A DNA stretch of 60,716 nt from a virus. The stretch spans positions 1 to 60,716 of the IMG/VR virus record IMGVR_UViG_3300010392_000328. One strand, written 5' to 3'. Both the position numbers and the translations under genes were made by a program. The notes beneath the pieces are model-generated. The model searched no databases. It was not told where the DNA came from and saw only the letters and a list, made by a program, of their open reading frames with translations. Positions 1 to 6,943 of this stretch are shown piece after piece. How positions within the stretch are numbered: the first letter of the stretch is position 1; each line of letters begins with the position of its first letter.

Positions 1-234
1 GGATCAAGTCGAGGATCAAGTCGAGGATCAAGTCTGGATTCAAGTCAGGGATCAAGTCGAGTATCAAGTCTGGGATCAAGTCAGGGATCAAGTCAGGGAT
101 CAAACTGTTCAATTATTCTGATGCAAATTACTAAATCAACACCGTCTGACCCTATTCGACTTGCGCCGGATGGCGATGAAGGATATCGCTCTGGTATTTA
201 CATTCCAAACTGCCGCGATTGGGACGGCTGTTAA
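1..234 (+). CDS. C-terminal end of a GSSx-repeat protein (partial)
   Basis: The reading frame is open from the first base to TAA at 232-234 (77 codons); its start lies outside the window. The first 36 residues are nine near-perfect tetrapeptides (GSSR, GSSL, GSSQ and variants) encoded by a 12-bp direct repeat. A non-repetitive tail follows with the motifs LAPDGDEGY and CRDWDGC. The repeat keeps the frame and the tail looks protein-like, so I read it as coding. Ser/Gly repeats suggest a flexible linker or fiber-like region. The function is unknown. Confidence 0.6.
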   Translation, partial: GSSRGSSRGSSLDSSQGSSRVSSLGSSQGSSQGSNCSIILMQITKSTPSDPIRLAPDGDEGYRSGIYIPNCRDWDGC

Positions 235-246
235 ACATAACACTTT

Positions 247-266
247 ACATGGCCCGAAGGCCATGT
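247..266 (+). terminator. Hairpin after the GSSx-repeat gene
   Basis: Perfect 8-bp inverted repeat ACATGGCC/GGCCATGT with a CGAA tetraloop, 13 bases after the stop of the partial first gene and just before the nadM leader. There is no long T tract, so termination may be partial. It could also serve as an RNA stability hairpin. Confidence 0.5.
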
Positions 267-269
267 TAT

Positions 270-277
270 AATAAATA
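270..277 (+). promoter_or_regulatory. T4-late-like box AATAAATA
   Basis: AATAAATA differs from the late-promoter consensus TATAAATA by one base. It lies 29 bases upstream of the nadM start, just after a hairpin. It could drive the NAD gene late or in addition to an early promoter outside the window. The single mismatch keeps confidence low. Confidence 0.3.
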
Positions 278-305
278 ACTATACATCAACTAAAGGAGTT
301 TTAGG

Positions 306-1364
306 ATGCATAATAAAAAATTCGACGCACTCGTCTTTATCGGGAGATTTTCTCCATTTCATAATGGACATAAGGCGGTAATTGACAAAGCACTAGAAAA
401 TGCACATGAAGTTGTGATTGTAGTGGGGTCCAGCTTCCAACCGCGAAGCACAAAAAATCCATTTACATTTGAAGAACGTAAAGCAATGATCAAGGCAGTC
501 TTCCCACAAGGTGCGGTCAAGGTGGTGCCTGTAATGGATTATCCGTATGACGATAATGCTTGGGTCAGTGCTGTTCAAAATGCTGTAAATGGTGCAGTAT
601 CATCTACTTGGAGCGATTTTCCGAAAAAGATTGGCCTTATCGGTCACTCAAAAGATAGTAGTTCTTACTATCTAAAAATCTTTCCGCAATGGCGCAACCA
701 CGTTGAAGTAGAAAATGTGAATGGTATTAACGCTACTGATATTCGTCACATGATGTTTTCTACTGACGGGACACCTGCCGATATTATGTCCGCAATGCCA
801 ATTGAGACATATAACTGGATGGCGAAGTTCATTTTAGAAAATGCGCGAGTGGGGGGTATTTGGGATCGCCTTTCTATTGAGTACGACCAGATCACCGAAT
901 ACCGCGAAAAATCTCAGATGAAAGGATTCAACTTTCCTAGTGTATTCGTAACAACTGATGCAGTTCTTACACAAAGTGGTTATATTTTGCTTATCAAGCG
1001 TGGCGGGTTCCCGTTCAAAGATTGTTGGGCATTGCCTGGCGGTTATCTTGACAAAGGCCAATTTGTGATTGAAAATATGATCAAGGAACTGCGGGAAGAA
1101 ACTTGTGTGAAAATTCCTGCAAAGGTTCTAAAGGGGTCTATCAAATCACAACAAATCTTTGATCATCCTGACCGTGATCCGCGTGGTCGTGTTATCACTC
1201 ACGGTTTCCACATTGACTTGGGATATCCCGATGAAAAGCTGCCCCGCGTAAAAGGCTCGGATGATGCTAGGGAAGCACGTTGGTTTCACCTTAGCGAAGT
1301 CACTAGTGAGATGATGGCCTTTGATCACTTCCACATCATCAAGCGATTTATCCCTACCTATTGA
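306..1364 (+). CDS. nadM: Bifunctional nicotinamide-nucleotide adenylyltransferase / Nudix hydrolase (NadM-Nudix)
   Basis: 352 aa, two domains. The N-terminal nucleotidyltransferase (about 1-185) has GRFSPFHNGH at 13-22 and INATDIR at about 141-147, the family's ATP-binding signatures; it joins NMN and ATP to make NAD. The C-terminal Nudix domain (about 205-352) has a box starting at G246 with the metal-binding ELREE core at 261-265. The first Glu of the Nudix consensus is Gln and the Arg of REU is Lys, so hydrolysis (ADP-ribose pyrophosphatase in relatives) may be altered. The start is set by AAAGGAG at 292-298. The family is known from vibriophage KVP40 and cyanobacteria. Together with the phosphoribosyltransferase at 5450 it completes nicotinamide-to-NAD salvage in the host cytoplasm. 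Confidence 0.93.
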   Translation: MHNKKFDALVFIGRFSPFHNGHKAVIDKALENAHEVVIVVGSSFQPRSTKNPFTFEERKAMIKAVFPQGAVKVVPVMDYPYDDNAWVSAVQNAVNGAVSSTWSDFPKKIGLIGHSKDSSSYYLKIFPQWRNHVEVENVNGINATDIRHMMFSTDGTPADIMSAMPIETYNWMAKFILENARVGGIWDRLSIEYDQITEYREKSQMKGFNFPSVFVTTDAVLTQSGYILLIKRGGFPFKDCWALPGGYLDKGQFVIENMIKELREETCVKIPAKVLKGSIKSQQIFDHPDRDPRGRVITHGFHIDLGYPDEKLPRVKGSDDAREARWFHLSEVTSEMMAFDHFHIIKRFIPTY

Positions 1365-1400
1365 CAAACATTCTGATACCTGATATATTTTAGGTATCAG
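1361..1400 (+). promoter_or_regulatory. Sigma70-type promoter with inverted repeat around the -10
   Basis: TTGACA (1361-1366), 17-bp spacer, TATATT (1384-1389). A perfect 9-bp inverted repeat, CTGATACCT (1373-1381) and AGGTATCAG (1392-1400), brackets the -10 box. Read-through RNA from nadM would carry a hairpin 12 bases before the next Shine-Dalgarno. RNA begun here would lack the first arm. The -35 overlaps the nadM stop codon. Confidence 0.7.
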
Positions 1401-1422
1401 AGAACACATTATGGAGAAGAAA

Positions 1423-1650
1423 ATGAAAACTGTAGTAATTTCTGCTATGACCTTTGTCATTCTTAGTTTTTTGCAGCACGTCTTTCTTGAAAGTGATATG
1501 CTGCAAACATTAAGCGATGAAGATGCTGCAATTCAGGCAAATGATTTTCTTGATAATTTGTGTGTTGCTACAAACCAGCGTGTAGTAACATTCCCAAATT
1601 ATCGACGAGTTCCTGATTATTCTGTTGTATATACCTGTGATGATTTTTAA
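1423..1650 (+). CDS. Small secreted or membrane-anchored protein
   Basis: 75 aa. Residues 1-18 (MKTVVISAMTFVILSFLQ) form a Lys-started hydrophobic segment, either a signal peptide or a membrane anchor. The rest is polar with two Cys (LCVAT and YTCDDF) that could pair outside the cytoplasm. I start at 1423 because GGAGA at 1413-1417 is a well-spaced Shine-Dalgarno. The upstream in-frame ATG at 1411 lacks one and would blunt the signal. It is the first gene after the promoter at 1361. The family is unknown. An envelope role such as superinfection exclusion is only a guess. Confidence 0.65.
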   Translation: MKTVVISAMTFVILSFLQHVFLESDMLQTLSDEDAAIQANDFLDNLCVATNQRVVTFPNYRRVPDYSVVYTCDDF

Positions 1651-1830
1651 ATGGTGACGGTATTGAACATCGGAAAAAAGCAGACCACTTGTCGCAAGTG
1701 CAATTCTCAATTGGAATATACACAACATGATGTTCAGCGTCATGAAATCAATCACGATTATCTTGGCGATTTTGATACGGTCTATGGCATCAAGTGTCCA
1801 GTGTGTAGTAATGTCGTAAAGGACAAATGA
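1651..1830 (+). CDS. Small zinc-ribbon protein
   Basis: 59 aa, starting directly after the preceding stop. Two Cys pairs, TTCRKC near residue 15 and KCPVC near residue 50, form a likely four-Cys zinc ribbon, with HEINHD between them. Small zinc ribbons opening NIGKKQTTCRKCNSQLEY are common among phage early genes. They may bind DNA, RNA or protein. The specific role is unknown. Confidence 0.7.
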   Translation: MVTVLNIGKKQTTCRKCNSQLEYTQHDVQRHEINHDYLGDFDTVYGIKCPVCSNVVKDK

Positions 1831-1848
1831 AAATAGAAAGGAAAACAT

Positions 1849-2118
1849 ATGAATAGTTATGCTGACGTATATTGTGATTTGGAAAAAATGTTACATGGGT
1901 CTGCTAGATTGCATGTAGCATTAGGACGTATGGATGATGTAGGTATTTCTACTAGAGGATGGTCTTACAATGAGTTGGTGACAGGTATTCTTAACATCAA
2001 TTCGACAAATGATGAATTCACTAAAATGCATTATTGTCTAGATACTCTTTTTGATACACTTGATGCGATTATTGAAATCGGTCCTAATGCTGTAAAATAT
2101 CTTAATCAGTGGATTTGA
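1849..2118 (+). CDS. Hypothetical protein
   Basis: 89 aa, acidic and mostly helical by composition, with no recognisable motif. It has a clear Shine-Dalgarno (AAAGGA about 8 bases before ATG) and lies in a tight same-strand array. No function can be assigned. Confidence 0.6.
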   Translation: MNSYADVYCDLEKMLHGSARLHVALGRMDDVGISTRGWSYNELVTGILNINSTNDEFTKMHYCLDTLFDTLDAIIEIGPNAVKYLNQWI

Positions 2119-2121
2119 ACA

Positions 2122-2331
2122 ATGGAACTACAGCGTCTTTATTTTAAAGCAGAAGGCATTGTCGCAAGCGATATGTCTTGGGAAGCAAAGTATGATCTGA
2201 TTTTTAGCCCAGAGATTTCCCAAAAGGTGTGCGAACTTGCCCGTGGGTTTGACTACTATGATCCCGATACAACGTATGAAGAAGATGCGATGGCATTTTT
2301 CAACAGTTTCAAAGAATATTTGTGGGGTTGA
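2122..2331 (+). CDS. Hypothetical protein
   Basis: 69 aa, acidic and rich in aromatic residues (GFDYYDPDTTYEED). It starts 3 bases after the previous stop and ends 1 base before the next start, which suggests translational coupling. No motif recognised. Confidence 0.6.
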   Translation: MELQRLYFKAEGIVASDMSWEAKYDLIFSPEISQKVCELARGFDYYDPDTTYEEDAMAFFNSFKEYLWG

Positions 2332-2332
2332 T

Positions 2333-2692
2333 ATGACTGTTACCGAATTAATTCAACATTTGAGTGATCACGATCCAAATATGGAAGTCTACGTCACCAC
2401 AAAAAAAGAAAACTGCAATGATATTGTCAATGTAGATTACGAGTTGTTTGCGTGTCATGGTCGGTATCGTGGTGTTTATATTGAAATTGGGGAAGAAGAA
2501 CGATCAATTTTTATCAAACTTGGAAAGATGAAAAAGAATCTGAACCAAAGAAAAAAGAAAGCGTGGTTCGCACCAATGCGTTTTGTGCGGAACATACGTC
2601 AATGGTCTAAAAGATCATATGGAAGGCGTTCATGGCAAAGGAACATACAAAAGATATGTATCTGCGGAAGAACAACTCAAAGAGCGACGTAG
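2333..2692 (+). CDS. Hypothetical protein, C-terminus probably frameshifted
   Basis: 119 aa as read. The first 62 residues (MTVTELIQHLSDHDPNMEVY and following) look like a small conserved phage fold. After IKLGK the frame turns into an Arg/Trp-rich tail that overlaps the next gene by 74 bases. One extra A in the short A run near 2525 would give a normal-looking acidic tail ending about 30 codons later (KDEKESEPKKKES). I therefore suspect a one-base deletion, real or technical. The start is ATG 2333, just after the upstream stop. Confidence 0.5.
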   Translation: MTVTELIQHLSDHDPNMEVYVTTKKENCNDIVNVDYELFACHGRYRGVYIEIGEEERSIFIKLGKMKKNLNQRKKKAWFAPMRFVRNIRQWSKRSYGRRSWQRNIQKICICGRTTQRAT

Positions 2693-2729
2693 GCAAGAAA
2701 TTATTGAAGTTATGAGAGGCATCAAATGA
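2619..2729 (+). CDS. Hypothetical 36-aa protein
   Basis: Short basic ORF (MEGVHGKGTYKRYVSAEEQL) ending in an ATGA overlap with the next gene. Its composition is typical of tiny phage genes. There is no strong Shine-Dalgarno, so expression would depend on coupling. Moderate to low confidence. Confidence 0.4.
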   Translation: MEGVHGKGTYKRYVSAEEQLKERRRQEIIEVMRGIK

Positions 2730-2914
2730 ACAAACTTGTTTTTGAATTTAGTGAAGAAATGATGACTATTGCACTTCTTGCAAATGGTTGGAAAGAAGGA
2801 TGGAAGACTGGCGATTGAGTTGGTCCTGATATGAATGCAGATTATGGTGGATTTAGCCTAAAAGAGGCATTTGGTCGTTTGTTATTGAGCAAAAACCTCG
2901 TCGGAAAAATTTAA
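2726..2914 (+). pseudogene. Small gene interrupted by an in-frame TGA
   Basis: The frame starts at ATG 2726 and stops at TGA 2816-2818 after 30 codons, yet continues open to TAA 2912-2914. Reading across gives GWKEGWKTGD-stop-VGPDMNADYGG, and a Trp (TGG) at the stop would restore a smooth sequence. Many neighbours end on TGA, so recoding is unlikely. A nonsense change, or two tiny ORFs (2726-2818 and 2831-2914), is more likely. WKEGWETG-type sequences occur in other small phage proteins. Confidence 0.45.
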
Positions 2915-2933
2915 ATGAATGTTGGAGAGTGAA

Positions 2934-3344
2934 ATGAGTTTTTATCAAATTGAATACAGCAAAAAAGACAATGGTTGGGTAACAAAACGTCGAACAAAAA
3001 GTTACAAATATCTTCGTGTTGCCAACAGTCCAGCACATTCAACTATTGAAGAAGCAGAACAATGGATTGAAGAAAACGACAAAGACAGACCGTGGATTGA
3101 TCATAAAATTGATGGACACACTGGTCATCTAATGACGCTTGAAGAATGGAAAGAGTGTTGCGATGATGGCGGTTTCATTGACTACGATGGGTTTGGGGAT
3201 GCCGTAGACAAAAATTACAAAATAATCGACATGGGGAAAGTAGATGATTTCTTTGATGAAATGATTTCACCTTCCGACTATGCGGACCGTGGCGGTGAAA
3301 AGATTCCACTTGACACCAAGTACATTTTGTGGTATAACCGTTAA
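2934..3344 (+). CDS. Hypothetical protein
   Basis: 136 aa, acidic, rich in Asp, Lys and Trp. I start at ATG 2934 because TTGGAGAG directly upstream is a good Shine-Dalgarno; the ATG at 2919 would place that site inside the gene. No domain recognised. It is probably a soluble cytoplasmic protein. Confidence 0.65.
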   Translation: MSFYQIEYSKKDNGWVTKRRTKSYKYLRVANSPAHSTIEEAEQWIEENDKDRPWIDHKIDGHTGHLMTLEEWKECCDDGGFIDYDGFGDAVDKNYKIIDMGKVDDFFDEMISPSDYADRGGEKIPLDTKYILWYNR

Positions 3345-3365
3345 GTAAAATTAAAGGAATAACAC

Positions 3366-3689
3366 ATGGCAGCAATGATTGACAAAAAATGCAAACACTG
3401 TAGCGGTGACATTACTGTTCGTCTTGCCGATCACAAACGTGGTTGGGGCAATTTTTGCAACAAGAGTTGTAAGGCAAAATATCAAGAAAAGCGGAATGGC
3501 CAATATGCTGCATATATGAATGGCCGTGGTGTTAGCAATCTGCATCCAGAACGGTTGGAGATGTATGACCGTTGCAGCGGTCTTAATACAATGTGGTATG
3601 ATGATAGCGATCCATTTAATGAAGAATGGAGAGAAAGCTATGATGTGCACCCTTTCTCAAGTGAAGCACTAGGACAGTGGGAGAATTAG
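3366..3689 (+). CDS. Zinc-finger protein (TRASH/MYM-like)
   Basis: 107 aa. The N-terminus has KCKHCSGD near residue 10 and NFCNKSCKAKY near residue 38. This CxxC...CxxxC spacing fits a treble-clef zinc finger of the type found in small nucleic-acid-binding phage proteins. The C-terminal 50 residues are acidic and unrecognised. The Shine-Dalgarno is AAGGAA. It ends 1 base before the NADAR gene, so the two are probably co-expressed. Confidence 0.65.
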   Translation: MAAMIDKKCKHCSGDITVRLADHKRGWGNFCNKSCKAKYQEKRNGQYAAYMNGRGVSNLHPERLEMYDRCSGLNTMWYDDSDPFNEEWRESYDVHPFSSEALGQWEN

Positions 3690-3690
3690 A

Positions 3691-4173
3691 ATGAAGTATT
3701 GGGAATATGAAGACGACAAAATAATTCTTTTTTGGGGAGGTGTATTGTCGAATTGGTACAAGTCTGATTTTATTTGCGATAACACTCAATTCAATTGTGT
3801 AGAGCAATATATGATGCGAAAGAAGGCTATTGTTTTTGGCGATTACGACGCAGCAAAAAAGGTAATGTCTACGAAAGATCCTAGAAAACAAAAAGCGATT
3901 GGCAGGACTGTCAGGAATTTCGACGGTGATGTGTGGCTAGAAAAATGCAGGGAAGAAGTATATCCGGGCATTAGAGCTAAATTTACCCAAAACGATAAAC
4001 TAGGCGATTTACTAAGAGGAACCGGCGCCAAGGTAATCGCGGAGGCATCACCTTACGATAAAATTTGGGGTATAGGTTTAAGCACAAACGACAAACGTGC
4101 GCAAAATCAATCATTTTGGCAAGGACTAAACATTCTTGGCGAATTGTTAATGAAAGCGAGAAAAGATATATGA
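3691..4173 (+). CDS. NADAR-family protein (YbiA/DUF1768), predicted N-glycosidase
   Basis: 160 aa, the full length of a single NADAR domain. Family landmarks are FWGGVLSNWY near 14-23, CVEQYMMRKKA with the conserved Glu near 37-47, the KAIGR block near 69, and the C-terminal IWGIGLS and FWQGLNILGELLM near 128-152. Characterised NADAR proteins act on N-glycosidic bonds of ribose-linked substrates; some remove ADP-ribose from guanine in DNA. That would reverse DarT-type toxins. It sits between the two NAD-synthesis genes and overlaps the MazG-like gene by ATGA, which suggests a shared nucleotide or counter-defence role. The function here is inferred from the family. Confidence 0.85.
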   Translation: MKYWEYEDDKIILFWGGVLSNWYKSDFICDNTQFNCVEQYMMRKKAIVFGDYDAAKKVMSTKDPRKQKAIGRTVRNFDGDVWLEKCREEVYPGIRAKFTQNDKLGDLLRGTGAKVIAEASPYDKIWGIGLSTNDKRAQNQSFWQGLNILGELLMKARKDI

Positions 4174-4466
4174 CCACACTAGTAAAAGATACTCTGAACA
4201 CCTGTTCGCAAATCGAAAATGACAGAACACTTCAAGATGTTTTGACACATCTTATGACAGAAGTAGGAGAACTTGCCCAAGAAATTCAGATTGCAGAAGG
4301 CAAGTCATATAAAGAACACGGCGAAGATGGCGTCGTCGGTGAAGCAGTTGATGTTATCAATTGTGTTCTTGACATCATCTACCAGTATGATAGTATGATT
4401 ACAGAAGAAGCCCTACGCAACTTGAATGCAGAAAAACTCAAAAAATGGAAAGAAACGGTAAAATGA
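4170..4466 (+). CDS. MazG-like nucleotide pyrophosphohydrolase
   Basis: 98 aa, a single all-alpha NTP-pyrophosphatase domain. The metal-binding Glu pair is in EVGELAQE (31-38) and the second acidic motif is EAVDVIN (about 59-65), the ExxE...ExxD layout of MazG. These enzymes cut NTPs or (p)ppGpp-like nucleotides to monophosphates. I start at ATG 4170, overlapping the NADAR stop by ATGA; the longer frame from 4065 merely shadows the NADAR gene. It overlaps the next gene by ATGA. Confidence 0.82.
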   Translation: MTTLVKDTLNTCSQIENDRTLQDVLTHLMTEVGELAQEIQIAEGKSYKEHGEDGVVGEAVDVINCVLDIIYQYDSMITEEALRNLNAEKLKKWKETVK

Positions 4467-4716
4467 TCAACGAAATGAGATCAATCGAAATTACCGTAAA
4501 AGCACCTTCTGGTTATGGCAAAAGCACGATTGCTTCACATATTGCAGCGTATTTGTATGATATTGGATTTTACGTTGTGCAGATGACAGCGACGAAATTA
4601 GTCCTAAATTTATTGAAAAAGAACGTTTGCAATCAATTATCGACAAAAATACAATGATTGAAATTTCAACAGAGCAGAAACCAAGTCACGTTGCAGAAAA
4701 AATCAAGAAATGTTAA
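4463..4716 (+). pseudogene. Small P-loop protein, frameshifted
   Basis: ATG 4463 overlaps the MazG-like stop. The N-terminus has a Walker A motif (APSGYGKST, about 14-22) and a hydrophobic helix. The frame then runs into unlikely sequence and stops at 4657. From about 4580 another frame gives DDSDEISPKFIEKERLQSII and continues to TAA 4714-4716. Small phage P-loop proteins of this design end in just such an acidic then helical tail. One base is probably missing near 4580. No homopolymer marks the spot, so real decay is possible. Confidence 0.55.
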
Positions 4717-4725
4717 AGATAATCG

Positions 4726-4754
4726 TTGACTTGTATTCTATATAACTATATAAA
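4726..4754 (+). promoter_or_regulatory. Sigma70-type promoter
   Basis: TTGACT (4726-4731), 17-bp spacer, TATAAA (4749-4754), 38 bases before the start of a secreted protein. An alternative -10-like TATAAC lies at 4741. It starts the unit with the 4792 gene. Unlike most promoters in this window, no long inverted repeat reaches the ribosome-binding site. Confidence 0.65.
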
Positions 4755-4791
4755 GAGTAAACGAAGCATAAAGTCTCGAAAGGACCTTTAA

Positions 4792-5085
4792 ATGAAACTA
4801 GTAACGTCCCTTATTATTGCAGCAACACTGGCTGTATCTTCTCCGGTGTACGCACAATCGACAAAAACCCAACTTTGCGAAGAAATCGGACTGATGGCGC
4901 TAAACATCGCAGTAGCTAGGGATCTATCGTCACCCAAAAACGATGTCAAAATGGGGCTGTACGAACTTAAACTGGGCCCTGGACTTACTATTCCCATTTT
5001 GGAAATGGTCGACCATATCTACGAATCGGATGCGGACCCGCTTACTCTAGGGAAAATGGTTTTCGTCGAGTGCATGGTAAACTAA
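4792..5085 (+). CDS. Secreted protein with cleavable signal peptide
   Basis: 97 aa. Residues 1-22 (MKLVTSLIIAATLAVSSPVY, then AQ) form a textbook signal peptide with a VYA-Q cleavage site. The mature part is about 75 residues with Cys near 32 and 94 that could form a disulfide. AAAGGA lies 8 bases upstream. It has its own promoter at 4726. No domain recognised. A periplasmic role early in infection (lysis control, exclusion) is possible but unproven. Confidence 0.7.
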   Translation: MKLVTSLIIAATLAVSSPVYAQSTKTQLCEEIGLMALNIAVARDLSSPKNDVKMGLYELKLGPGLTIPILEMVDHIYESDADPLTLGKMVFVECMVN

Positions 5086-5111
5086 TTCAGTCAGAGTAAA
5101 AAACACGGAAG

Positions 5112-5125
5112 GCCTCAATCGAGGC
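5112..5125. repeat. Palindromic element, copy 1
   Basis: GCCTCAATCGAGGC followed by AAA. A second copy, CCTCAATTGAGG then CAAA, lies at 5406-5417. Both sit in leaders close to TATAAATA late boxes, before the 5152 gene and before the NAMPT gene. They could be short leader hairpins or a protein-binding site. Confidence 0.5.
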
Positions 5126-5131
5126 AAAGAT

Positions 5132-5139
5132 TATAAATA
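5132..5139 (+). promoter_or_regulatory. T4-type late promoter
   Basis: Exact TATAAATA, 13 bases before the ATG at 5152, so the predicted leader is very short. It suggests the 5152 gene, and perhaps the NAMPT gene behind it, are transcribed late as well as early. Confidence 0.6.
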
Positions 5140-5151
5140 TAGAGGTATAAA

Positions 5152-5370
5152 ATGTATCCCGAACACAACATCAAATATGAAACCAACAGTAAAAAATTCT
5201 GGATGATCACTGGTGATGGAAATCAACCACGTGTTCGACACACAAACAAAAAACGTGCTACTGATGAAGCAGAGCGTCTTGCTCGTGCAAATCCTGGTAT
5301 CAAATTCTACGTGCTTGAAGCAGTAGAAGTTTTTGAACAACCCTGTGGCATTCGTCACGAAAAACTATAA
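5152..5370 (+). CDS. Hypothetical protein
   Basis: 72 aa, basic, of mixed alpha/beta character (KKFWMITGDGNQPRVRHTNK, then a helix DEAERLARANPG, then a strand IKFYVLEAVEVFE). The pattern resembles small phage proteins of unknown role. The Shine-Dalgarno (AGAGG) is weak. It lies alone between two late-type promoters, directly upstream of the NAMPT gene. Confidence 0.6.
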   Translation: MYPEHNIKYETNSKKFWMITGDGNQPRVRHTNKKRATDEAERLARANPGIKFYVLEAVEVFEQPCGIRHEKL

Positions 5371-5399
5371 ATAAATTTGTGGCATTCATTTGCCACAAA
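5366..5399 (+). promoter_or_regulatory. T4-type late promoter followed by a leader hairpin
   Basis: Exact TATAAATA (5366-5373) overlaps the stop of the preceding gene. It is followed by a 9-bp inverted repeat, TTTGTGGCA (5376-5384) and TGCCACAAA (5391-5399). The NAMPT start is at 5450, so the leader would be about 70 bases with a 5' hairpin. On the other strand the hairpin is followed by a T run and could act as a terminator. Confidence 0.55.
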
Positions 5400-5405
5400 A
5401 AAAGT

Positions 5406-5417
5406 CCTCAATTGAGG
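5406..5417. repeat. Palindromic element, copy 2
   Basis: CCTCAATTGAGG followed by CAAA, matching copy 1 at 5113-5124 with one central difference. It lies in the leader of the NAMPT gene. Confidence 0.5.
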
Positions 5418-5449
5418 CAAAATAAATCATCAATTATAGGAGTTATAAG

Positions 5450-6943
5450 ATGAAAAATATTTTACACCTACTAACCGCAATTATTCGCACAGATGGATAT
5501 AAGACCAGTCAGTTCTTGCAGTATCCAAAAGACACTACGCATATCAGTTCGTATATCGAATCGCGTGGTGGAGAACGTGAAAGTGTATTCTTTGGGGCGC
5601 AAGCATTTATCAAAGATTACATGATGAATCCATTCACAATGGCAGACATTAATTTTGCAGAAAAAGTTTTCCGCAAATATGGTGTTCCCTTCAACCGCAA
5701 AGGCTGGGAAATCATTGTCAATGAGTATGGTGGTATGCTCCCCGTCGAAATTGAAGCAGCCCCAGAAGGGACTGTTATGGAAACAAGTAATGTCCAACTT
5801 CAAATTGTCAATACAGATGACCGGTTGGGATGGTTGACTAGTTATGTAGAGACTGCACTGTTGCGCGGAATTTGGTATCCATCAACTGTTGCGACAAAGT
5901 CCCGTAAGATCAAAAAGATTATCGCAAAAGGTCTGTATAAGACAAGTGATATTCCGCTTGATATTTTGATGGGTCCGGTTCTGAAATTTACTCTAAACGA
6001 TTTCGGTGCCCGTGGAGCAAGTTCTACTGAAACTGCTGTTCTTGGCGGAATGGCACACTTGGTAAACTTCTGGGGTAGTGATACCATTGAAGGCATGATT
6101 GGCGCATATGCTTACTACAATGCGGATATTTTTGATCCAGAGACTACACCAGTAGCAGGGTCAATTCCCGCAAGTGAACATAGCACTATGACTAGTTGGG
6201 GAAAAGAGAACGAAGTTGACGCATATGAAAATATGATTGACCAATTCTCAGCACCTAGCAAAATCTATGCCTGCGTAAGTGACAGTTATGATATCTACAA
6301 TGCGGTAAAAAACCTATGGGGCGATGCTCTAAAAGTGAAAGTCATTGAAAGTGGTGGAACTTTGGTTGTGCGTCCCGACTCGGGTGATCCTACTACCGTT
6401 CCTATTGAAATTCTGGATATTCTTGCTGAAAAGTTTGGATATACTGTAAACTCAAAAGGATTTAAAGTTCTTGCACAACGCGAGGATGGTAGTGCTATCG
6501 TTAAGGTCATTCAAGGTGACGGATTGAATGAAGAGACTTTGCAGGTTTTGATTGACAATATCATCAAAGCAAGGTATAGTCTTGAAAACATTGCCTTTGG
6601 TATGGGTGGTGGCTTGCTGAATAATGTTAGTAGAGACACATTAAAATACGCTATGAAAGCAAGCGCACGGCGCGATGCAAATGGTGTGTGGCACTATGTA
6701 TTTAAAGACCCCATCACCGACAAAAGCAAAACTTCTAAGAAAGGTCGCCTTGCGCTTGTTTATAATTGTGGTCTTGGTAGTTGTTCTTATAAAACTGTTC
6801 CAGAATTTGTCGCACAAGAACGCGGCGAGAACCTTCTACGCAAAATTTTTCGCAATGGGGAATTGCTTGTAGAAGATGATTTTGAAACAGTTCGTGAACG
6901 TGCTGAATTGCTTGAGGAAGAATATATTCCTCAAGAAATTTAG
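5450..6943 (+). CDS. nadV: Nicotinamide phosphoribosyltransferase (NAMPT/NadV)
   Basis: 497 aa, the usual length of NAMPT. It makes NMN from nicotinamide and phosphoribosyl pyrophosphate. Key residues align with the human enzyme: D16 in RTDGYK, the catalytic His at 244 (PASEHSTMTSWG), RPDSGDP at 308-314 for the phosphate, and GMGGGLL at 384-390. With the NMN adenylyltransferase at 306 this is a complete two-step NAD salvage route, as in KVP40-type phages and the set called NARP2 in work on NAD-depleting defences. AGGAG lies upstream of ATG 5450. Late box and palindrome elements lie in the leader. A weak hairpin at 7001 may end the unit. Confidence 0.95.
   Translation: MKNILHLLTAIIRTDGYKTSQFLQYPKDTTHISSYIESRGGERESVFFGAQAFIKDYMMNPFTMADINFAEKVFRKYGVPFNRKGWEIIVNEYGGMLPVEIEAAPEGTVMETSNVQLQIVNTDDRLGWLTSYVETALLRGIWYPSTVATKSRKIKKIIAKGLYKTSDIPLDILMGPVLKFTLNDFGARGASSTETAVLGGMAHLVNFWGSDTIEGMIGAYAYYNADIFDPETTPVAGSIPASEHSTMTSWGKENEVDAYENMIDQFSAPSKIYACVSDSYDIYNAVKNLWGDALKVKVIESGGTLVVRPDSGDPTTVPIEILDILAEKFGYTVNSKGFKVLAQREDGSAIVKVIQGDGLNEETLQVLIDNIIKARYSLENIAFGMGGGLLNNVSRDTLKYAMKASARRDANGVWHYVFKDPITDKSKTSKKGRLALVYNCGLGSCSYKTVPEFVAQERGENLLRKIFRNGELLVEDDFETVRERAELLEEEYIPQEI

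Noticed and set aside
1-109. CRISPR-like repeats
   Set aside because: The units are about 12 bp, directly adjacent without spacers, and in frame with a protein. They are coding tandem repeats.
4065-4169. N-terminal extension of the MazG-like gene
   Set aside because: It lies entirely inside the NADAR gene in another frame. The ATGA-coupled ATG 4170 is standard for this genome.
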